Assembly: GCA_017163975.1 (NCBI GenBank)
Contig: JAFFSR010000221.1
Span: 2,666,001-2,730,000, forward strand
DNA from: Anastatus disparis
Lineage: Eukaryota; Arthropoda; Insecta; Hymenoptera; Eupelmidae
Length of the DNA stretch: 64,000 bases
Direction: 5' to 3'
Shown here: positions 1 through 11,786 of the stretch, one piece after another
Position numbering within the stretch: position 1 is the stretch's first letter
How the letters are laid out: every line of letters starts with the position of its first letter
Position numbers and translations under genes: made by a program
Notes under the pieces: generated by a model
What the model was told of the DNA's origin: nothing
What the model saw: the letters and a program-made list of their open reading frames with translations, nothing else
Databases searched by the model: none

Positions 1-362
1 AATTAAAAAAAAAAAAACGCTTAGTATCTAGGATTTGTGTCTCCATTCAGAAAACACACGCAACCTAATATTTTTCCAATCCTTTTCTTTGTACACGTGA
101 ACCTATGCTTTCAAAATTCTAACAATAACCACACTCAATAACAAATATTAAACGTATAGGTAAAAAGCCTGCATTTGAAATTCTTCATATATCAAATAAA
201 AAGCTGTGTATAAAGTGACGTAGTAACCCAATATTTTACGGTACGCTACCTTCAAAGAATCCTTTTATATGTATGTTTATATATATATACAATATAGAGA
301 ACAACAAAGCATATCAATCAATAATTCAAGCTTTCTATGTATGTATATACATTTAGACTTAC
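1..362 (-). other. sfl: sfl intron 2, 5' part
   Basis: This is intronic sequence downstream of coding exon 2 on the minus strand. It begins with the donor GTAAGT, read as ACTTAC at 357-362 on the plus strand. The rest is AT-rich with a short TA-rich run near 280-290. I see no further exon before the window edge, so the remaining sfl exons lie beyond position 1. Confidence 0.75.
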
Positions 363-560
363 TTGATGCGGTTGTAGACGAGTAGCTCGGCAATTTCACG
401 ACCGAGTCTTGAGTAAAGGGTTTCGACGAAGATAAGGACTTTAGGATCTATCCTTAGCCTTGCTTCGCTTCGGTGGTCAGGTGCTTTTGGGAGTCTCGTT
501 GCTCCCCTTAGAGTCGAGCAGCGTATTGCTGGTTCTGGTCTTGTATCGCGATGGATCAAA
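363..560 (-). CDS. sfl: sfl coding exon 2: NDST stem and start of the lumenal domain
   Basis: This is an internal coding exon of heparan sulfate N-deacetylase/N-sulfotransferase, the bifunctional Golgi enzyme that removes acetyl groups from GlcNAc and N-sulfates them during heparan sulfate maturation. It is bounded by a strong acceptor (pyrimidine tract then CTAG, AG at 562-561) and a consensus donor GTAAGT (362-357). The 198 nt form a symmetric phase 2-2 exon: one base completes Ser56, then 65 codons, then two bases AA. Residues 57-93 are an Arg/Pro-rich stem. Residues 94-111, DPKVLIFVETLYSRLGRE, match the conserved NDST segment (human NDST1 has DPLVLVFVESLYSQLGQE). GC content is clearly above the flanks. 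Catalytic residues lie in later exons. The exon fits in frame to the initiator exon 44 kb upstream. Family assignment rests on the motif from memory, not on a search. Confidence 0.92.
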
Positions 561-3500
561 CTAGAAAAATAAAAAAAAAGCAAGCAAATTAAATTAAATT
601 ATCAGGCAACACATGTGACATACATAAAAAGAGTCAAAGTAAACGTTAATCTTAACAAGAGTTTTTTATATATCGAAGAAAGTTAAACGTGTAAGTATTC
701 ATATGCTTTCTTGTACGTTTGTGTGTAAATATATGAATTTCCGACGTTAAGAGAACACAAGATTTCAATGAGTTTTGGAAAATTAATTTAGTTAACTTGG
801 CGGAAAGTGCGAGAAGGGGAGGGGGAGGAAAATAGAAGAAAAACGAAGGAAGGATTATTCAGTACTTGGTTTATTTTATACCGTCGACCAACATTCCTCT
901 CTTATAGCTGTTTTAATTAAGACGCTGCACACGGCGACGCCTTGCTGCTTCTCCTGCCATACTGCTTCTGTGTTTCTCTCTTTGGCTTAGAATTTGCACA
1001 GGAATTTAATATTTTTTTTTTTATTTCCTCTTATTCGTAATTTTTTTTGCTTTATGTTGATAAGAAATATGCAAACAGAATTTGATATGCTTGAGTGATT
1101 CTATTGTTCAATAGAAATATTGCTTTTAGTTTATATTAAAAAATTAATTAACTTTTTCATTAGGTTCGTATTCTAATTATGTTATGTAATATCAATTTCA
1201 TTTATAAAAAAAATTAAAATAACAAAAATTTAAAAATAACATTTTTTTAATTTCATGTTCCAATAAATGAATAAAAAATTAGAGAAAAGAATATGAAAAA
1301 TCTAAATCTATTCTTAAATTAACTTAATTGACATTACATATCTTTAAGAATTTTGAATTCACAATTTTAGTTCAAATTTTGAAAAGAAGAGTAGAATCAA
1401 GGTTAAAAAAATAAACTTCATGAGTAATATACTTAACAATTTATCACTTAATTTAAGTACTTAATAAGTGCTCATCTAAAATGATATATTCAGTTCAATT
1501 CGAGTTAATTTTTTGCGCATGGATAAATGATAATTCAAATTTAATTTTTTTGGCATTGACAGCAAATGACAAACTCAAAATTAATTCGAAAAAATAGAAT
1601 GAATTAAAAGGATGAAAAAATTGGATAGCATAAATTCTGAGTGAGAACCAATAAAGTTAACAAAACTTTAAAAATTGCTAAAATTTAAATAAATAAAAAT
1701 CATTTTGACGTTTGATATTTTTACAAAATGTAAATAAAATGTGATTTCAATAAAATTTGTATATTTTTTAAACTATATTTTTAGGCAAAGTGTAAATATA
1801 AAAATGTCCTAATAATTGAAAAAGAATATTTTCCATGTAAAACGCAACAAAATTTTTGGAAACTCAACCAACGTGAATGCTATTTTAATACTCCTCTTCG
1901 ATAAAAGCTTAATTAAACAAAATTGAAACTGTCATACTATGTAATAAGTGCACGTTAAAACAAAATTTTTTTTGCAGGTTTAAATTTACATATGCATTTT
2001 TGAAAATTAAATGTTTTTCATTCAGCGAAAAATAAAAATACTTCATAATACGTATGATTGATCACTAATACCATATTTCAAGTTAGCAGCAATTATTTAT
2101 TTATTATTTTTGAAAATCAATTCCAAATACAGAATGAATACAAATTTAAACTGTAATACTAAAACTTTATCCTGTATTCCATTCATTAACTTTGAAACAA
2201 GTTGTACTGAATTATTTTTCGTACATTTTGTTTTCATTCTAGCAGATGAAATTTCAAATAAAGTTAAAAATTTTTTTCTTTAAAGATCTCAATAGTTCAG
2301 GTAAAGTTCGGTAATTTTTGATAATTCTAAAGAATCATTCATTTAAATTTTGTTACAATCTCTACATATTTCTATAATCATTAAATCATCTTATGTTCAA
2401 TTCTCAAAATTCAGCTGTATGATTTAGAACATTACAGAGTTGGAAAATAAGATGAGTAAGAAAAATGAAGCGATCGAAACTCGATTTTCTATCTCCGTTT
2501 TATGTAAAGAAAACGTATCCATTTGCAAATTGACAACAGTATATTATTTGACATTTGAATATTGACTATCAGAATAAGGAAATTAAAATTAAATCAATGT
2601 TTGTAACAAAAATATTAATCTGTAATTGAATTAAATTTATAGAATTAATAAATATAGATTTTTTCTATATAAATCCAGTCTATTACTCTAATAATAAAAA
2701 TTTCAATAGTAAAAAATTTTTTTTTTTCAAAAGATAAGACTGATTTGATAAATCTCAGTTTTGAAGTACCTCAAATAAAAAAAAAGAAAAAGAATATTTT
2801 TTGAAAACCAACTTACATCACCTTTATCAGTTTATCTCTATTTCTCCGAGTTAGCAGTATTATAAGTAATAAAATAGAGGCGAGTATATGAAATAGCATT
2901 ATCTTTAGGTATTTTCTTGCAGGCTATAAAGGATTAGCAGCAGGCATATATGGGCTGCTGGCTACTACATTGGACGTTGGGTACCTAAAATCACAGTGCT
3001 GGAGGGGGGGGGGGGGGCTTGCTTTAAAAGCATAAATACGACGACGTAAAAGCATTAAAGCTCTTTCGCGCTCATAAGCCAACATCCGCACATCCCTGCT
3101 ATTTACTCTTGGATGTGGAAAGTCTGAATTAACGCGTGTCCGTCAAAAATACATATACACATACATAGCCCGGCCGTAATCGTCTAACTTTCTATTGTGA
3201 ATTTTATGTATGATTTTCTTTATATTCTTTTTTTTGGTGAAAATTAAAATTTAAAGGACAAGCGCAGCGTTTTATAATATAAGAGAACCACAAGCTCTGT
3301 GCTGTGCTCCTGTTACTATATTATTAACGGTGGTTTTACGCAAGTGCTGCTTGTATAGTTGATTTTCTCCTCTTTTTTTTCTTTTTTTTTCTAGGTCCGT
3401 TGTTTTATGACAAGGTTACGGACGATGTATAAAAAAATTACAATTTTTTTTGTCGGAAACATTTTAATGGGCACGGGACATGTTTCGTAATATAAATGTA

Positions 3501-6500
3501 CTTTTTTTTTTAATAATGCAATTAGGATGTAAAAAATGTTTAATTTTTTTTTCTTTAGATAATAGCAACCATAAGAGTTATGTTTGAAAAAGAATGTTAA
3601 CAGTAAATGAAATATGAATTATTTAAATTAGCAGTTAGAAGCAGTCATACCAGTGTGTGATTTTGTACATTATAATAGTATATTGTGCTTTTAAAGTCAC
3701 TCGATACGTTCATCAGTGATTTTACCTGTTTCTGTGTGTAACCTAGTTAACTAAAAAATCTAAAGTTTACCGAGATTGAAAATCTTTCAGCAAAATTGTA
3801 ATATACATCGATTCACCTATTTAAATAAATGTTAAAAATAAATGTTTATTTTCAAATATAAGCCAATAATTCAAAGTTTATTTTCGTAAAAATTACTTTG
3901 ATTTTAGGTTGGAACATGGAAGAAAGAAAAACATTTCATAAAAAAGGTATAGTTTATACAAATGATATTTTGTAGGTTAAATCATACTAAAAAATACGTG
4001 ATATAATTATTTTGTTATTATTAGAAAATTTACTTATTCTACCTATAACTAGCGGAGGCTGGTATTTTTTTCTTGTAACCATTTTATTACACAAACGCAA
4101 ATCCGACCTCCTTTTAAAATTAAAAATTATTTCATTTATGAAAAACGAAATTATTTGAAAAATTTTAATACTATAATTTCTAGTCTGAAAGATTAGTCAG
4201 ATGAAAAACGTATCACCTTGATAAAAAAGACACGTTAAATATCATCGGATTGATATTAAGTTTTAAGCCCCTAAAGAGATTTAATTAAGTAGCATAATCT
4301 TTTTTTTTGTAACAAAATGATTAATCATTTTATTATTTTAGCATGAAAATTATACTTAGATTAAAATTGAGAGAATAAATCTTGGGGTAAAAAAAATAAC
4401 GGCTACTAATTATTCTTCTATTATCATCATAACTCAGCTCCGAAGGCGAAATTAATCAATTAAATTTTCATAGACACGAATGTACACTCTTAATTAATTA
4501 GTCCAATTAATTTTGGTCTTTAAAAATAAATATAATTAATTTAAAGTTCGTAGCATTGAATAATGTATACATGTACGCGCATATATACATATCAAATTCG
4601 CGCATAAACGTGTTTATACGACGCTATTACCTAATATTGAAGCACAAATCCATTAAAGCGATGCATTAAATTCATCGAAATTAACACCGTTTAGAACAAT
4701 AAACCACTCGATGCTTTAATTACTCGTTGTAGTTGTATAGTAAAAGAAGCTAATGAAGCCTTGACTTGGATAATTACAATTGACGACATGAGGAATGGTT
4801 ATGTCTCTGCTCGACAAATGTTAAGAAAGATAAATACCATTGGATTCTTAAATGTCATCTGTCTTTTCTTCTTTTTTTTCTTTTCTCGTCGTTTTTATTA
4901 CACATCTTTCTTTTTGCCGAAAGAGAGAAAAATACCATAGTGGACGATAATCAGGGGTACAAGTTAACTGCAAGCCAACATGCGAACACGATAAATCACG
5001 TAGAAATTGCGATATACGTTAACTGTGTGGGTATTTCCGTTCTTCTTTTTTTCTTCCTTTCTTTCTTTTTTTTTTGTCTTTTTTATGTACGATGAGTAGC
5101 CTAAAAACGTGAAAATATTCGTGGGGGTAGTTTTCGGTTATATGTGGAGAGTTTAATGCAGGACTCGTAGCAGCATAGACGAGCAAATTATCGGAAAAAA
5201 GACTAGTAAAAGAGTGGATAGAGAGCAAGAGAGAGTACGAGTGAGATAGAGAGCTTGTATATTTGCGAAGTACTCGAGGTTTATGTTGCTAGAGAACCTA
5301 CCACGGACCGGACGAAGTAAATTATATGGCTTCGCCGCGCTACTCCAAAGTTTCTCGTTTCCCGAAACATTTGCCCACAGACGTGTGCTATGCGTTATAT
5401 ATTTTTTAATTTTTTTCTTTTTTTTTAATAAAACGAATTTTTATTAAAAAGTTGGCAATATTAAACGATTTTATGGCTTGATTGCTGCGTGATTAAGGTT
5501 TTGAATTTTACTTTCATTTTTTTAATTTTATTTTAAGCTCTTTTTACCGCGGTTATTCAATTTCTGCGTATTTGATAATTTTAGTAATTTTAATAAAATT
5601 AATTAAAAAATTTTAATGGAAAATCATTTCTAAAGTTTCAGTGTGGTCTTCATAGAAATTCAATATATATTTGCTATGAAAGAAATGTTTATTTGATCAG
5701 AAATTTGATATAATATGCATGACAATTTAATGCCATCGGATCATGGTTCAATAATTATTTTAAATTTTCTTTAATACGATAAATTTTTACTAGAGTGACA
5801 TCAATAAATATTAAATAAATGAAGTTTTACATTTATTTTTCTGATTGATTTCATATTATTTAAGTTAAATTAATATTCTCATTTAAATAAGTTACCAACC
5901 GTTAATAATTCATCTTTTCAATTTGAAGATGCGTCAATTTACCGCATAATTGTTATTAATATTTAATCAAGAAATTATTTATGTTTGATTTAGTAAATAA
6001 ACTAAATGTTAATGCTTTTATTATTGCAATAAAGAAAATGAAAAGAATATGGAAAAAAAAAAATTTTCTACAATTTAAATAAATCCATAAAAGTTTTTTT
6101 GGAATTTGATATAAGCTAATTCCTGAATGGAGCAATAAAAATTTGTCAAATTACAATCTCTCAATAAAGGAATGAAATTTTCAAAAGCAAGCCATGACTG
6201 TCTGCAATCATCAATCATGCAAATAAGCATTCGTTCTATCATCGATTCGTGTAATATTGCCGCCCACGTATATACGTATGTGTATATCAAATGAATAAAA
6301 TCGTATAAGCAAATGAGCGAAACGTTTCAATAATGTTAAAAAGATCAATGACATTAAACTACGCGGAAGAGGAAGAAGAAAAAAAAAAAAGAGAGAAAAA
6401 AATAGTAATATAAATTACGGAACGCTCGGCAATATACACGAGGGAATTATCTATAGATTCGTGCACAAGCTCAGTTATGTGGTTATATATAGACACACGA

Positions 6501-7741
6501 GGCTGCGCATGATGAACGTGGTGCGAAAAGTCAAATTTGTGTGTGTTTGTGTGTTACATATATAATTTTAACATGAAACTTGAAAAAAAAAATATTAGGG
6601 GTGAAAATAAAATATGTTGGCCATAAACAGTTTAGTTTTAAAATTTAATTATAATGATTCTTTAAAAGACAAAATATATTTAGACATTTAATTTGTTCAA
6701 AAAACTTAATACAATTTAAAATTTTATAATACTTTTACATGCTTAAATTAATTTAAAAATTTTAAAATATTAAATTTATCACTCGTATAAAGTTATTAAA
6801 AAAATATAGGTTAAAAAATATTTAAATTTTATGTTATAAATTCATCTAGAAATGTTTACACATACAGATGTAGCACAAAATATCGATATCAAAATTAATT
6901 TTTTAATCTTCTTATGAAAATTTTCTTACGCTTTATAAGCAATCCAAAAAACTAATAACTTTGCCATAAAATTATTAATTATGCATAAGTCGAACAATGT
7001 GCGCTAAAAAATATATTTTTTTACGATCGTTAAAACTCTTGCGTAAAATATATGGCTAGGGAAAAAAGAAAGTTTCTATAAAGATAATCCATTTTTCTCG
7101 CTCTAAAAAATATTAATTTGATTTTATTGGATTACTTAGCAAACAAGATGAATTATATTAAAACAGTTTAGTGAATCTTTTTTCTTTTCACTGGAAAGTC
7201 TATGCTGTACATAATCGAATCAGAGGTCTTCGAACTTTATAGATAAAATAAACTTCAACAATATTATCCAATATTACAGATATTTTGACAAAATTTAAGA
7301 AATTCTTTTACATAATCCATTTTTGTTGTTAGTATTGTTTTTTCTTCGAATATAAATTTACAATTAAGGACGGACATCCTCGTTCAATTTCCAAAAGACA
7401 ATCGGAGGCAATTTGAATTTCTCATTTACAGTAACTTATATTTGTAGATATATAGTTGGAATAGAAAGGGTCAAACTCACATATAGCAGAGCTAGTATAT
7501 TATACGAACACGTAAAGAGAGGGAAGAGGAAAGAGAAGGAGAGCAAGAGAGAGGTAAGAGATTGCGGGCTCTCTCGGCGTGCAAACGGTGGAGCATACAA
7601 GACAAGGCAGGCGCTTACCCTCGTAAGCTTTAGGCCGAACACGTATGTACACGTAATCTTGCTGAGATACGACGTATAGCTTGCTACGGTTGTTGCCTTT
7701 CCCTACGATACCTAGTTTCAACCTCTTCTCTCTCTCTACCT

Positions 7742-7743
<2 letters not shown>

Positions 7744-7789
<46 letters not shown>
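7744..7789. repeat. (TC)n microsatellite
   Basis: This is an uninterrupted CT dinucleotide run of about 46 nt, following a looser TCTTC-rich lead. It produces a spurious Arg/Glu-repeat reading frame on the minus strand. Confidence 0.97.
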
Positions 7790-7793
<4 letters not shown>

Positions 7794-8466
7794 CATATAG
7801 TTTTCACATGTTACCTCTTATATGTATATGTATATAGAAAATGTTACTAAGGTCCAAGTTAAGCTTATTATGACGCTGACAGTATGAGAGATGCAGAAAT
7901 TGCTTCCGAGAGAATGTTAAAAGGAAGAGAAAAAAAGAGAGATAAAGTAAAGAAGATTAAAATAATGAAAAGCATGTTATTTTTTTTCATTTGTTAAAAC
8001 GTTATAATTATTTTAATTACGCTCGAATTTACAATTTGGTTTTAGGTAATTTTTACTTGTAATGTAGACATTTTTTCCAAACACAAATTTTGAAAATATT
8101 ATCACAATGTTATCAAAAGATTAAAAATAATTATAATGTTACTCATTTTTGACTTATCTAGAATTGCTGTATAAAGGTCAGGAAATTTGGACGAATTAAT
8201 TTTTTCGAATGGTCTAAATTCCAACGAAAATTTGTTTGGGAAATGGAGTAGTTAATTTCAAATTAATTCCATGAACAAAAGTATATTATTTTTAATTTTA
8301 GCAGAATTTTTTTCTAGAAGCAAAATTTAAAAAAATTTAAATTAAGTAATTTCTGTTACATACAAGATTATTTGATGCAAAATTGTTTGTCAGTGTAAGT
8401 AGGAAAGCACAATTATCTACGGGGTGCATTTGTAAGAATAATTTTTTCATTACTTATTATTGAATT

Positions 8467-8511
8467 AACTTTTTGAAATTCAAAATTCAAAGTTTTGAAT
8501 TCCAAAAAGTT
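8467..8511. repeat. Inverted repeat / hairpin
   Basis: The arms AACTTTTTGAAATTCAAAA (8467-8485) and TTTTGAATTCCAAAAAGTT (8493-8511) are complementary over 19 nt with one mismatch and a 7-nt loop. It may be a relic of a palindromic transposable element, because a second inverted repeat lies 90 nt away. No terminal motif shared with the MITEs is visible. Confidence 0.7.
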
Positions 8512-8600
8512 ATATGAAGAGATGTAATCTTTCGTCAGGATTAAATGTTACATTTACATTCTCAAAAAATCATATTTCAATTCACAAACAGTGAACTATT

Positions 8601-8630
8601 TCTCAAATTAGGTCACGTTCTAATTTGAGA
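8601..8630. repeat. Short perfect inverted repeat
   Basis: The arms TCTCAAATTAG (8601-8611) and CTAATTTGAGA (8620-8630) are a perfect 11-nt inverted repeat around an 8-nt loop, GTCACGTT. Its function is unknown. Confidence 0.7.
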
Positions 8631-10616
8631 ATCTTCTCAAGTTTCAAAATTTCTAATGCTATACTAGCTTATATAATTCTGCAAAGTGTAGTTTCGAATA
8701 GTTTAAACTTTTAAAGTTTATGCATTTCTAGATAATTCTAAATTACGAAATCATAATTTTTTTATGTAATTGTAGTATTATATTTATCTTCATTTTGTAA
8801 TTACAACATATCTCTTTATTGATAATTGTAAATCTAAAATGACGATATTTACACTGTTTACCCTACTTCGGTCTTATCAAAGACTATAATCGTTCAATCA
8901 CGTGAATAAGTTTGCAGATCGCTCCTGATAGAAATCAAGGACAATAATTGAGATGGTCTAGGTTGGACTATTAGATACAGTAACGTAGAACAAGAGCTTA
9001 TTAGCGTTGGGAGAGAGAGTATAGAGGAGAAACAGCCATCTGACCTGAATCCATTCTACTACCCTCTGTGTCACGTCGTTGGTTATACCGTTATACTACA
9101 CTATATACTCCCCCCCCCGTTCAGCACTACGTTGTAAACCTTAATGCGAATTTATGGTAACGGGTTGTACTTCAGCTTTCTCTTTCCCTATTGGCTACCT
9201 ACACTAAATTTCTCTCTTGCTCTGTCGTTTCCTACCTGATCATGTAATAATAGCCATTGCTGATCGACTAAGCAGTAGTATAGAGAAAGAGGGACAAAAG
9301 AGAAAGAGAGACTAAATGAGTCAGTTGGTGGCGACTATCGCGAAAACGGATAAGCCGGCCCTCTTGGTATATAATACGGCAAGAGTCAAGTATACTCCCT
9401 GTGTAGAATCGCTTCGAGGGTTAATGATATTCCAATGTATACGTTGGGTTAAGTGAACGACTTAGCTCCGTGGACCTTCTATTAAGAGAAGGTTCTGCAT
9501 TAATCGCCGAGCTTACATGTTAATGAAAATTATTTGGAAAACAGGGAGCTTTTAAGTATTGCATTTAAATAACGTTTATACCACAAATTACGTAATGGAA
9601 AGTGTGAACAATTGATATTAACCAAATGAAAATAGTAGAACCTTTTATTATGTCCATATATATGAATGCTTTGAAATTATCTTAAAATAGATGTTTCATT
9701 GCAATAGATAAAACATAGAAATTTTTAATTGTCAAATTTTTCCATAAATTTCACAATTAAAAATCTTAGATTGTTTTAAATTTTAGATAATACACAACAA
9801 AGTTCACGCTGTGGCATGGATGTAATGAACAGCTTACCACAATTTCTAAATTCAACTTTTGTCTTTAATAGCAAATTTTTATGAAGTTTTGAATATTTGT
9901 ATTTTCTCAACCGTTATAAATTAGATCTGAAAATATACATTTGAGAAAATAAGATACTTCGTGTAACGTAAAATAAAAAAAGAATTTAGTTTTAGTTAAT
10001 ATATTCATCTTCCTTGCACATACGAGACTAAGTAGCATGATCCGGGTAAAGCGCTGTGCATTTGTACAAGTATTATCAAAACGGATTGTTTGCTTAGGGA
10101 AAATCTAAAAATTAAGACGAGCTAAAGATGATAAATATGTTCAAAATTAGGCTTATTTATTTTATAAATTTATATATTATTATATCAATAGCTATTTAAA
10201 TAATATCAAATTTGTGGATAAAAACGTAAACAAGAAGGTTTAACGTTTTATTACTAAAAATCCTATACTAATGTCTTTTAATAGATAAGAACATATAATT
10301 ACAATTTTAAATTATGATTTTAAACTACCAAAGGGCTCGTTTTTTTTTTAAACTCTAGGCTGTTTGATCAATATTTCCTTTCTTGTAAACTTCGAACTTT
10401 AGTAACAGAACTTTCATGAAATATCAAAGCTTTGAAGTTATGAAACTTTATTAAAATTAATAGGCCTACTTAACAAAATAAGCTTTATAAGGCGAAAATT
10501 AATCTTGTAAATTTTGTTTTTTAGGTAAATTACGCTAGTCTCTTCTAAGTAACCTGATTAAATTTCTATACATAGCTAAAAAATATAATAGAATATTTAC
10601 AAAATATTTATAATAA

Positions 10617-10713
10617 CCCTGGTAAAAAGTGAAATCGGAATTAGTTAAAAACCTGTTAAAGATGTCCAAATCAACTGGTTTTTAGCTAATATCTCGTTAA
10701 GTTTCTACCAGGG
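10617..10713. mobile_element. MITE, CCCTGGTA terminal inverted repeats (97 bp)
   Basis: The element starts with CCCTGGTA (10617-10624) and ends with its exact complement TACCAGGG (10706-10713). Inner arms ATTAGTTAAAAACC (10640-10653) and GGTTTTTAGCTAAT (10677-10690) are complementary at 13 of 14 positions, so almost the whole element can fold. The flanking dinucleotide is AA on both sides, a possible 2-bp target duplication. It is non-coding, so it would have moved with a transposase from elsewhere. It shares termini with the element at 21779-21949. Confidence 0.8.
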
Positions 10714-10952
10714 AATGAATTCATGATTTCTTAGGAATCTTTAATTTTTAAGAGATATTAAGTAAACCAAACACAAAAATAAATATTTCAAATAGAAAAA
10801 AACTCAATGCTGAAATTTTAATTTCTTAAAACTAATAAAATTTGGAAAAAAAAACAAAAATGCAAGCATTTTTGCAATAAAATATCTAACGTTTCCACAA
10901 GTTTCTATTTTTAGTTTTATACTATTCGACATGCTAGCCTCCATATACGTCC

Positions 10953-10999
<47 letters not shown>

Positions 11000-11685
11000 G
11001 ATGAGAATGACCAAGTGGACGAGATCGTATCCGATTTATTAATGTACCTTCGGTATTTTGTGTTTTACGCTTGTAGAAGAGAAATAAAGAGAGGAGGTTG
11101 ATATCGAGACAAAGAAAGAGAAAGAGAGAGAATAAATAAAAAAAAAGAGAAAATGAAGAGTAACGTTTTCGGGATCTAAAGGTAGTTAAAGTAACCTTAA
11201 AGGCTTTAGAATTATATATGGTGAAACGATTTACTTTCGAGATAAAAAGGGAGAGGGAGGGCAGGCCTCTTTTAACTATTGTACGCGTTTTACGTGGGAA
11301 TCCTCATAGCGATTCTCAAAGAGGATGACTCCCTTTTCCGTAACGCGTATAGCAGGCATTGAAAGCTATTATTTCGTCGACGTTATATAGTTTAAGATAC
11401 TTAAAAGAGTTTTATGGTATTGCGTTTAGAATGGGTCCTCCGGCTTTAAACGTTCAACGTTTCTCGTTTTGTTGTACAGAGATAGAATTACGCGTATCTT
11501 AATTGATGCGTGTTATCAATTAATGTTTATAGCTCCAGTAATTGTTATTGATTTTCGAGTATCATGTAGCTTCTGAACAACATTTATCATTTAAATCTTT
11601 AAAACTTTATTATATCAAATTAATAACATTCATTTTTGTTGAATTCCCAATATTCTTTAATTGACATAAATTTCATTCTGAAAAA
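10714..11685. other. Intron 1 stretch, no gene
   Basis: The stretch holds an (AT)n run (10955-10995), then a GA-rich, GC-richer island around 11000-11560. No gene-like frame is seen. Confidence 0.6.
10955..10995. repeat. (AT)n microsatellite
   Basis: This is a pure AT dinucleotide run of about 41 nt. Confidence 0.97.
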
Positions 11686-11786
11686 CCCGCGTAAAAATTG
11701 AACCATTGCCAATATATTGCCAATATATTGCCAAGAGAGTTGCTTATCTTGGCAATATATTGGCAATGGTTTAATTTTTACGCGGG
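11686..11786. mobile_element. MITE, CCCGCGTAAAAATT terminal inverted repeats (101 bp)
   Basis: The outer arms begin CCCGCGTAAAAATT (11686-11699) and end with the complement AATTTTTACGCGGG (11773-11786). The arms continue through a GAACCATTGCCAATATATTG-type segment with very few mismatches, so the element folds into one long hairpin. The left arm carries an extra copy of an 11-nt unit (CCAATATATTG). The flanks are A-rich on both sides (AA or AAA duplication). The end pattern CCCNNGTA(A/G)AAA is shared with the CCCTGGTA elements, suggesting a related family. Confidence 0.85.

Larger units (their letters stand above)
561..10616. other. Intron 1 stretch, no gene recognised
   Basis: The stretch is AT-rich sequence with GC-richer islands near 2930-3130 (with a G14 run at 3004-3017), 4860-5400, 6360-6540, 7490-7900 and 8930-9520 (C9 at 9110-9118). 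Open frames at 7413-7796 are GA/CT microsatellite artefacts. Inverted repeats at 8467-8511 and 8601-8630 are listed separately. I see no protein similarity in any frame. Confidence 0.6.

Noticed and set aside
7413..7796. Three overlapping ORFs of 68-98 codons
   Set aside because: They are created by GA/CT microsatellite tracts and are Arg/Glu or Ser/Leu-rich on opposite strands.
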